In this document: positions 11,433-16,103 of the stretch, piece by piece
How positions within the stretch are numbered: position 1 is the first letter of the stretch
How the letters are laid out: each line of letters opens with the position of its first letter
Source of the DNA: an uncultured Alistipes sp.
GTDB lineage: Bacteria; Bacteroidota; Bacteroidia; Bacteroidales; Rikenellaceae
DNA length: 16,103 bases
Assembly: GCA_947178455.1 (NCBI GenBank)
Contig: CAMWYI010000023.1
Coordinates: 1 to 16,103, forward strand
Direction of reading: 5' to 3'
Notes under the pieces: generated by a model
Seen by the model: only the letters and a program-made list of their open reading frames with translations
The model's database searches: none
Told to the model about the DNA's origin: nothing
Program-made: the position numbers and the translations under genes

Positions 11433-11469
11433 AAAAAAACGGCAAATTCCCTTGCGGGGATTCGCCGTT
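11433..11469 (-). terminator. Terminator/attenuator between rpsP and rimM
   Basis: On the minus strand an outer stem AACGGC/GCCGTT (complement of 11464-11469 and 11438-11443) continues through a G-T/A-T section and a bulge to CCC/GGG around a short loop. It is followed by a run of seven T (complement of 11433-11439). It lies about 20 bp after the rpsP stop and ends about 12 nt before the rimM ATG. Partial read-through would let rpsP be expressed far more than rimM and mnmA. Confidence 0.88.
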
Positions 11470-11490
11470 CTTATCGAATTTGCTAATGCG

Positions 11491-12072
11491 TTATTCCGCA
11501 GCGGTTTCCGTAGCTTCTTCGGCAGCCGGAGCTTCGGGAGCTTCCTCCGTCGTTTCTGCTGCTGCTTCGGCAGCCTCTTCGGTTGCTTCGGCCTCTTTCG
11601 CAGCGGCTTCGGCGGCAGCCTTCTTCTCGGCGATGGCCTTTGCACGCTCCTCGTTCACTTTGGCTTCCGCCGTCAGACGGGCTTTCTGTGCCGATTTCGC
11701 ATCCGAAGCGACTTTGTTGGTCTTCGCCTCGATTTTGCCGCTCTTGGCGTCGAGCCACTTGTTGAAGCGGGCTTCGGCTTCGGTTTCCGTGAAAGCACCT
11801 TTGGCGACACCGCCCAGCAGGTGTTTCTTGTAAAGTACGCCCTTGTACGAGAGAATCGCCCGACAAGTGTCCGTAGGTTGTGCGCCTTTGAGTAACCAAC
11901 CCAGAGCCTTCTCGAAGTTCAGGTCGATCGTAGCAGGATTCGTGTTGGGGTTGTAGGTACCCAACTTTTCGATGAATTTACCATCACGTGGCGCTCTGCT
12001 ATCTGCGGCAACGATGTGGTAGAAAGCGTAGCCTTTCTTACCGTGACGTGCCAAACGAATTTTAACAGCCAT
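11491..12072 (-). CDS. rpsP: 30S ribosomal protein S16 with long acidic/alanine-rich tail
   Basis: S16 is a primary assembly protein that binds the 5' domain of 16S rRNA. The core is residues 1-80 (MAVKIRLARHGKKGYAFYHI, then DSRAPRDGKFIEKLGTYNP). E. coli S16 ends at 82 residues, whereas this protein continues to 193. Residues 80-135 are basic and helical (FNKWLDAKSGKIEAKTNK), and 136-193 are almost only Ala, Glu, Thr and Lys, with a strongly acidic end (EEATETAAE). Such extensions are familiar in Bacteroidota S16. No function for this part is established to my knowledge. The start at ATG 12072 is fixed by the invariant MAVKIRL N-terminus. A consensus promoter (12141-12171) gives a leader of about 60 nt, and the terminator at 11433 separates it from rimM. 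Confidence 0.96.
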   Translation of the reverse strand: MAVKIRLARHGKKGYAFYHIVAADSRAPRDGKFIEKLGTYNPNTNPATIDLNFEKALGWLLKGAQPTDTCRAILSYKGVLYKKHLLGGVAKGAFTETEAEARFNKWLDAKSGKIEAKTNKVASDAKSAQKARLTAEAKVNEERAKAIAEKKAAAEAAAKEAEATEEAAEAAAETTEEAPEAPAAEEATETAAE

Positions 12073-12140
12073 TGATTAAATGGATTTTTATTAAAAATTA
12101 AACAAATGCGCTCAACCCCGTCGTCGGGAATTCGAGCCTG

Positions 12141-12171
12141 CAAATGTAGGCAATTTTTTCGGGTCGGCAAA
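12141..12171 (-). promoter_or_regulatory. Bacteroidota-type promoter for rpsP
   Basis: On the minus strand, TTTG (complement of 12168-12171) is followed after 19 bp by TACATTTG (complement of 12141-12148), an excellent match to the Bacteroidota consensus. The start would be near 12134, giving an AT-rich leader of about 60 nt before ATG 12072. It is divergent from, and about 42 bp from, the -7 element of the tRNA promoter. Confidence 0.82.
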
Positions 12172-12190
12172 ATAAACCGGAAATTTTTTC

Positions 12191-12198
12191 TACCTTTG
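12191..12198 (+). promoter_or_regulatory. Probable -7 element of the tRNA-Arg promoter
   Basis: TACCTTTG fits TAnnTTTG and points toward the tRNA at 12301. No TTTG is found 19-21 bp upstream, so only half of the promoter is recognisable. The predicted transcript would start near 12205 and include the 12-bp tandem repeats in its leader. Confidence 0.5.
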
Positions 12199-12227
12199 CA
12201 GACGTCTTTGTCGGCTCGTTGGCACAT

Positions 12228-12275
12228 ACGATTGTCTGCACGATTGTTCATACGATTGTCCATACGACCGCCAAA
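12228..12275. repeat. Four tandem 12-bp repeats between rpsP and tRNA-Arg
   Basis: The units are ACGATTGTCTGC (12228-12239), ACGATTGTTCAT (12240-12251), ACGATTGTCCAT (12252-12263) and the weaker ACGACCGCCAAA (12264-12275). The first three share ACGATTGT exactly, and the periodicity is exactly 12 nt. Weaker similarity continues to about 12204. The array lies downstream of the tRNA -7 element and upstream of the divergent rpsP promoter. It could be a regulator-binding array or a simple tandem duplication. Nothing in the sequence decides which. Confidence 0.75.
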
Positions 12276-12300
12276 AGCACAGAAACCAATTTAATAAAAA

Positions 12301-12374
12301 GGTTCCGTAGCTCAGTTGGATAGAGCAACAGCCTTCTAAGCTGTGGGTCTCGGGTTCGAATCCCGACGGAATCA
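12301..12374 (+). tRNA. tRNA-Arg, anticodon UCU
   Basis: This 74-nt gene folds as a standard cloverleaf. The acceptor stem is GGTTCCG with CGGAATC (one G-T pair), the D arm GCTC/GAGC, and the anticodon stem ACAGC/GCTGT with loop CTTCTAA. The variable loop is five bases, and the T arm TCGGG/CCCGA carries loop TTCGAAT. The anticodon TCT reads AGA, and by wobble AGG, arginine codons. The discriminator base is A and the CCA end is not encoded, so it must be added after processing. The gene stands alone, followed immediately by its terminator hairpin. Confidence 0.97.
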
Positions 12375-12395
12375 CCCTGTTAAGAACAGGGTTTT
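12375..12395 (+). terminator. Terminator directly after tRNA-Arg
   Basis: CCCTGTT (12375-12381) pairs perfectly with AACAGGG (12385-12391) around an AAG loop, followed by TTTT. It begins at the base right after the mature tRNA, so the precursor has almost no 3' trailer beyond the hairpin. Confidence 0.82.
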
Positions 12396-12447
12396 AAGCG
12401 CTACGAGCGGTCATGGGGCTTCGGAAGATTTGGATGCGCTCTCACCG

Positions 12448-12468
12448 CCCCGTTAAGAACAGGGTTTT
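12448..12468 (+). repeat. Second, imperfect copy of the tRNA terminator hairpin
   Basis: CCCCGTT (12448-12454) and AACAGGG (12458-12464) form the same AAG-loop hairpin as at 12375, but with one C-A mismatch, again followed by TTTT. An 18-base stretch is identical in the two copies (12379-12396 and 12452-12469), 73 bp apart. A preceding TCACC (12372 and 12442) and a following GCGC are also shared. It looks like a decayed duplicate and could act as a backup terminator. Confidence 0.7.
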
Positions 12469-12469
12469 A

Positions 12470-12605
12470 GGCGCGATAGACCGTTATCCGGCCTCGCAAA
12501 GTTTCTGTGCCGTTACCGCTTTATCACTGCGGCTCTTTCGTGCCGCGCGGGTCTCCGCAGGCCGCGCCCCTTGTGCGATTCATACGGAATTTGAGTAAAA
12601 AATCC
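12470..12605. other. Intergenic stretch before the GH95 gene
   Basis: I see no convincing gene, RNA or terminator here. GCCGCGC occurs twice as a direct repeat (around 12542 and 12561), with a small GCGG/CCGC hairpin between. The short open frame across it (12413-12598) has no plausible start context and an arginine-rich composition typical of chance reading in GC-rich DNA. Confidence 0.5.
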
Positions 12606-12613
12606 TATCTTTG
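12606..12613 (+). promoter_or_regulatory. Probable -7 element of the GH95 gene promoter
   Basis: TATCTTTG fits TAnnTTTG and lies 20 bp before ATG 12634. There is a TTTG upstream (12590-12593), but it is only 12 bp away instead of the usual 19-21, so the -33 half is not convincing. The leader would be about 14 nt and contains AAAACTCCGTTTT, a weak hairpin just before the start codon. Confidence 0.55.
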
Positions 12614-12633
12614 TAAAACGAAAACTCCGTTTT

Positions 12634-15099
12634 ATGAAACCGAACCTTTTGCTACTTCATGCCGGTGCGATGCTGCTCGCGCTCTCCGCAACGGCCACAC
12701 TCGCAGCTCCCGCCACGCACGGTAAATTGGAATACGACGCTCCCGCCGCCAACTGGAACGAAGCCCTGCCCGTCGGCAACGGACGGCTCGGCGCGATGGT
12801 CTTCGGCGGGCCCGCCGTCGAACGGTTCCAACTCAACGAAGAGACCATTTGGGCCGGCAAACCCAACGCCGCCCATAGGCCCGAAACGGCCCGCACGATA
12901 CCCGAAGTGCGCCGCCTGATTTTCGAGGGCAAATACACCGAAGCGCAGCAGCTGGCCGACCGCAAAATCATGCCGACCCACCGCGACGGCTACAATTCGG
13001 GTATGCCTTACCAGACTTTCGGCGACCTCTACCTGTCGTTCCCCGAACACGCCGACTACACCGACTACCACCGCGAATTGTCGCTCGATTCGGCCCGCAC
13101 GACCACTACCTACACGGTCGGCGGTACGACGTTCCGCCGCGAGGTGTTCGCTTCGTTCACCGACCCCGTCATCGTCGTGCGGCTCACCGCATCCGACAAG
13201 GGGCGTATCCGCTTCACGGCCAATTATGCCACGCCGCAACCCGACGTAACCGTCGCCGCCGTCGGCCACGAACTCGTTTTGAACGGTACGACCGGTTCGC
13301 ACGAGGGTGTACGCGGGGGCGTGCCGTTCGAGGGCCGCACCCGTATCGTCACGGAGGGCGGCCGCATCCTCGCCAAAGACGGCACGCTGACCGTGTTGGA
13401 TGCCGATGCCGCGACGCTCTACATCGCCATTGCGACCGGATTCAACGACTACACCGACATTTCGGGCGACCCCGCCCAACGGACACAGGCGCACCTGACC
13501 CAAGCATTAAGTAAACCCTATCGGCAGGCGGTCGAGGAGCACACCCGACGCTTCAAGGAGCAAATGGACCGTGTGCACCTCTATTTGGGCGAGGCGAAGA
13601 GCAGCGAGAGCACCGACCGGCGCATCGAACGGTTCGCCGAGACCGACGATGCGCAACTCGTCGCCACCTATTTTCAGTTCGGGCGTTACCTGCTGATTTG
13701 CTCGTCGCAGCCCGGCACGCAGGCGGCCACGCTGCAAGGGCTGTGGAACGACAAGCTCTTTCCGTCGTGGGACAGCAAATACACCTGCAACATCAACCTC
13801 GAAATGAACTACTGGCCGTCGGAGAGCTGCAACCTCACGGAGTTGAACGAACCGTTGTTCCGGCTCATCGACGAAGTGAGCCGCACCGGCACCGTCACGG
13901 CCCGCAAACTCTACGACGCCGACGGCTGGGTGTTGCATCACAACACCGACCTTTGGCGCATCACCACGCCCGTCGACCGAGCTTCCGCCGGACTTTGGGC
14001 TTCGGGCGGCGCATGGTTGTGCCGTCACCTGTGGGAGCACTACCTCTACACGGGCGACCTCGAATTTCTGCGCAAGGTCTATCCCACGATGCGCGAAGCG
14101 GCCCGCTTCTTCGACTGCACGATGGTGCACGAACCCGAACACGGCTGGCTCGTGGCCTGCCCCAGCTCTTCGCCCGAAAACACCCCGTCCGGCAAACGTT
14201 CGACCCTGTACGGCGGTTGCACGATGGACAACCTGCTCATCGGCGACCTTTGGCATATCGTCGTCCGGGCGGCCCACCTGCTCGACACCGACCTCGACTA
14301 TGCCGCACGGCTCGAAACCCGCATCCGAGAGCTGCCGCCGCTGCAAATCGGCCACTGGGGCCAGTTGCAGGAGTGGATGCACGACTGGGACAACCCCGCA
14401 GACAAGCACCGCCACGTGTCGCACCTCTACGGGCTGTTCCCGGGCAATCGGATTTCGGCTTTCCGCACCCCCGAATTGTTCGACGCCGCCCGCACGTCGC
14501 TCATCGCACGCGGCGACCCCTCGACGGGTTGGTCTATGGGCTGGAAAGTCTGCTTGTGGGCCCGCCTGCTCGACGGCGACCACGCCTACAAACTCATCAC
14601 CGACCAGCTCTCTATCGTGCGCGAAGCGAAACGGGGCGGCACCTATCCCAACATGTTCGACGCCCACCCGCCTTTCCAAATCGACGGCAACTTCGGCTGC
14701 ACGGCGGGCATCGTCGAGATGCTGATGCAGAGCCACGACGGATTTATTCATTTGCTTCCGGCATTGCCGACCGTATGGGCGCAGGAGGGCCGCATCGACG
14801 GCATCCGCGCGCGCGGCGGGTTCGAGCTTTCCATAGCTTGGAAAGCGGGCCGCATCACCGAAGTGCGCATCACCTCGCACAACGGCGGCAACTGCCGCCT
14901 GCGTTCGCAGACGCCGCTCGTCGGGACCGGTCTCAAACGGGCCAAAGGTGCGAACCCCAATCCGCTCTATGCCGTGCCCGACGCCGACCGTCCGCTGATT
15001 CATGCGGAGGCCCGTCCGAATCCCGTCGCACCGGCCGCAGGATACCTCTACGACCTGCCGACCCGCGCGGGCCAAACCTACACGCTGAAAAGCCGATAA
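12634..15099 (+). CDS. Exported GH95 family alpha-L-fucosidase / alpha-L-galactosidase
   Basis: This 821-residue enzyme has a Sec signal peptide (hydrophobic 5-18, cut near Leu-Ala-Ala 23-25) and no lipobox, so it is probably periplasmic. An N-terminal beta-sandwich (about 30-280, LPVGNGRLGAMVFGG, LNEETIWAGKP) is followed by an (alpha/alpha)6 barrel and a C-terminal beta domain. Residues matching the catalytic set of Bifidobacterium AfcA are present: Asn386 and Asn388 in TCNINLEMNYWPSE, Glu515 in SSSPENTP (general acid) and Asp684 in FQIDGNFG. GH95 enzymes invert the anomeric centre and release alpha-1,2-linked L-fucose from host or plant glycans. Some prefer L-galactose. Thr384, two residues before Asn386, occupies a position linked to that choice. 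No SusC/SusD, sulfatase or other hydrolase lies nearby, so it is a solitary gene rather than part of a visible polysaccharide utilisation locus. The start follows a -7 element. Confidence 0.93.
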   Translation: MKPNLLLLHAGAMLLALSATATLAAPATHGKLEYDAPAANWNEALPVGNGRLGAMVFGGPAVERFQLNEETIWAGKPNAAHRPETARTIPEVRRLIFEGKYTEAQQLADRKIMPTHRDGYNSGMPYQTFGDLYLSFPEHADYTDYHRELSLDSARTTTTYTVGGTTFRREVFASFTDPVIVVRLTASDKGRIRFTANYATPQPDVTVAAVGHELVLNGTTGSHEGVRGGVPFEGRTRIVTEGGRILAKDGTLTVLDADAATLYIAIATGFNDYTDISGDPAQRTQAHLTQALSKPYRQAVEEHTRRFKEQMDRVHLYLGEAKSSESTDRRIERFAETDDAQLVATYFQFGRYLLICSSQPGTQAATLQGLWNDKLFPSWDSKYTCNINLEMNYWPSESCNLTELNEPLFRLIDEVSRTGTVTARKLYDADGWVLHHNTDLWRITTPVDRASAGLWASGGAWLCRHLWEHYLYTGDLEFLRKVYPTMREAARFFDCTMVHEPEHGWLVACPSSSPENTPSGKRSTLYGGCTMDNLLIGDLWHIVVRAAHLLDTDLDYAARLETRIRELPPLQIGHWGQLQEWMHDWDNPADKHRHVSHLYGLFPGNRISAFRTPELFDAARTSLIARGDPSTGWSMGWKVCLWARLLDGDHAYKLITDQLSIVREAKRGGTYPNMFDAHPPFQIDGNFGCTAGIVEMLMQSHDGFIHLLPALPTVWAQEGRIDGIRARGGFELSIAWKAGRITEVRITSHNGGNCRLRSQTPLVGTGLKRAKGANPNPLYAVPDADRPLIHAEARPNPVAPAAGYLYDLPTRAGQTYTLKSR

Positions 15100-15161
15100 C
15101 GAGCAACCCGCAATCGACGGAACGACCGCACCTCCGCATAGGATATTTGCGAAAAAATCGT

Positions 15162-15169
15162 TATTTTTG
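15162..15169 (+). promoter_or_regulatory. Probable -7 element of the glyQS promoter
   Basis: TATTTTTG matches TAnnTTTG and lies 27 bp before ATG 15197. A TTTG occurs at 15146-15149, but the 12-bp gap is too short for the standard spacing, so the -33 half is uncertain. No terminator is seen after the GH95 stop at 15099, so read-through from that gene is also possible. Confidence 0.5.
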
Positions 15170-15196
15170 CGGCTCGAACGCTAACGAACACAAGAT

Positions 15197-16103
15197 ATGA
15201 CGCAGGAAGAACTCTTCAAAAAGCTGGTCGCTCACTGCAAGGAGTACGGATTCGTATTCCCGTCGAGCGAAATCTACGACGGGCTGGGTGCCGTGTACGA
15301 TTACGGCCAGAACGGCGTGGAGCTGAAAAACAATATCAAACGCTATTGGTGGGACTCGATGGTCAAGCTGCACGAGAACATCGTGGGCCTCGACGCCGCC
15401 ATTTTCATGCACCCGCGCACGTGGGAGGCCTCGGGCCATGTCGGCGCGTTCAACGACCCGCTCATCGACAACCGCGACTCCAAGAAGCGCTACCGTGCCG
15501 ACGTGCTCATCGAGGAGTGGCTCGCCAAGCAGGACGAGAAAGTCGAAAAGGAGGTCGAAAAAGCCCGCAAACGTTTCGGCGAGCAGTTCGACGAAGCCAA
15601 ATACCGCGAGACCTCGCCCCGCGTAGCCGAGACGCTGGCCAAGCGCGACGAAGTGCACCGACGCTTCGCCGATGCGCTGAACGCCAACAACCTCGACGCG
15701 CTGCGCCAAATCATCCTCGACTGCGAAATCGTCTGCCCCATTTCGGGCACGCGCAACTGGACGGAGGTGCGCCAGTTCAACCTGATGTTTTCGACCCAAA
15801 TGGGTTCGACGGCCGAAGGGGCCAACACCATCTACCTGCGTCCCGAAACAGCACAAGGCATTTTCGTAAACTTCCTCAACGTGCAGAAGACGGGCCGCAT
15901 GAAAATCCCGTTCGGCATCGCGCAAATCGGCAAGGCGTTCCGCAACGAAATCGTCGCGCGGCAGTTCATCTTCCGCATGCGCGAGTTCGAGCAGATGGAG
16001 ATGCAGTTCTTCGTGCGCCCGGGCACCGAAATGGAGTGGTGGAACCGCTGGAAGGAGACCCGCATGGCATGGCACCGTGCGCTGGGCTTCGGCGACGACA
16101 ACT
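15197..16103 (+). CDS. glyQS: Glycine--tRNA ligase, dimeric type, N-terminal part (3' end outside window)
   Basis: This class II aminoacyl-tRNA synthetase charges tRNA-Gly in the cytosol. The frame from ATG 15197 is open to the right edge, giving 302 residues of a protein usually a little over 500. It is the single-chain homodimer form, not the alpha2beta2 GlyQ/GlyS enzyme of E. coli. The start MTQEELFKKLVAHCKEYGFV is followed by the glycine-enzyme signature FPSSEIYDGLGAVYDYG, the tripartite dimer region with PRTWEASGHVGAFNDPL, a charged helical insertion (about 108-175), the RPETAQGIFVNF motif (215-226) and class II motif 2 beginning FRNEIVARQF (248 onward). Motif 3 and the anticodon-binding domain lie beyond the window. 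The in-frame N-terminus matches family members, so the start is secure. Confidence 0.96.
   Translation, partial: MTQEELFKKLVAHCKEYGFVFPSSEIYDGLGAVYDYGQNGVELKNNIKRYWWDSMVKLHENIVGLDAAIFMHPRTWEASGHVGAFNDPLIDNRDSKKRYRADVLIEEWLAKQDEKVEKEVEKARKRFGEQFDEAKYRETSPRVAETLAKRDEVHRRFADALNANNLDALRQIILDCEIVCPISGTRNWTEVRQFNLMFSTQMGSTAEGANTIYLRPETAQGIFVNFLNVQKTGRMKIPFGIAQIGKAFRNEIVARQFIFRMREFEQMEMQFFVRPGTEMEWWNRWKETRMAWHRALGFGDDN

Noticed and set aside
11919..12263. Minus-strand frame beginning with tetrapeptide repeats (MDNR, MNNR, ADNR)
   Set aside because: The peptide repeat is just the 12-bp DNA repeat read in frame. The rest runs through the rpsP promoter and overlaps rpsP in another frame, with no family resemblance.
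12396..12447. A second, decayed tRNA between the two hairpins
   Set aside because: Apart from a faint likeness to a T arm (GGGCTTCGG), no acceptor, D or anticodon arm can be folded.
12413..12598. Small open frame between the tRNA and the GH95 gene
   Set aside because: It spans the duplicated terminator, has an arginine-rich chance composition, and no promoter or start signal.
12652..15075. Two long minus-strand frames (12652-13503 and 13507-15075) opposite the GH95 gene
   Set aside because: They have the same composition artefact as opposite rpoC. They contain no domains or start context, while the + strand carries all GH95 catalytic motifs.
15148..15171. Inverted repeat around GCGAAAAA and TTTTTGC as a terminator for the GH95 gene
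   Set aside because: It has only five A-T pairs and two G-C pairs with a bulge, and it overlaps the -7 element of glyQS. It is too weak to call.

Overview
The window (about 16.1 kb, GC-rich, nearly fully coding) looks like chromosomal DNA of a Bacteroidota gut bacterium, most likely Alistipes or another Rikenellaceae. This is an inference. It rests on promoters of the Bacteroidota primary-sigma type (TTTG, 19-20 bp, TAnnTTTG), weak or absent Shine-Dalgarno sequences, a long acidic tail on ribosomal protein S16, a dimeric-type glycyl-tRNA synthetase, a PadR/PspC/head-GIN operon, and high GC at third codon positions. No marker here fixes the genus.

Layout. (1) 1-4968: the 3' end of rpoB and complete rpoC on the + strand, closed by a strong intrinsic terminator. 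(2) 5058-6406: a separately promoted cysteine desulfidase-family gene (cyuA/yhaM type), ending at a terminator shared with the convergent operon. (3) 9559-6467, minus strand: a four-gene operon encoding a small PspC-domain membrane protein, a PadR repressor, an exported head-GIN beta-repeat protein and a large multi-pass PspC protein. It is probably a self-regulated envelope module. (4) 12171-9589, minus strand: rpsP, then a terminator, then rimM and mnmA, a ribosome and tRNA maturation cluster. (5) 12191-12468, plus strand: tRNA-Arg(UCU), preceded by a 12-bp tandem repeat and followed by two near-identical terminator-like hairpins. (6) 12606-15099: an exported GH95 glycoside hydrolase. (7) 15162-end: the first 302 codons of glyQS.

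Most of the window is housekeeping: RNA polymerase, ribosome assembly, tRNA thiolation, a tRNA gene and tRNA charging. The accessory parts are the PspC/PadR/GIN operon, the solitary GH95 enzyme (no SusC/SusD partner in view) and the cysteine desulfidase. I found no mobile element, CRISPR array, toxin-antitoxin pair or defence system. The points most worth a second look are the Thr at a specificity position of the GH95 enzyme, the 12-bp repeat between the divergent rpsP and tRNA-Arg promoters, the duplicated terminator after the tRNA, the regularly spaced SSG repeats of the GIN protein, and the terminator splitting rpsP from rimM-mnmA.
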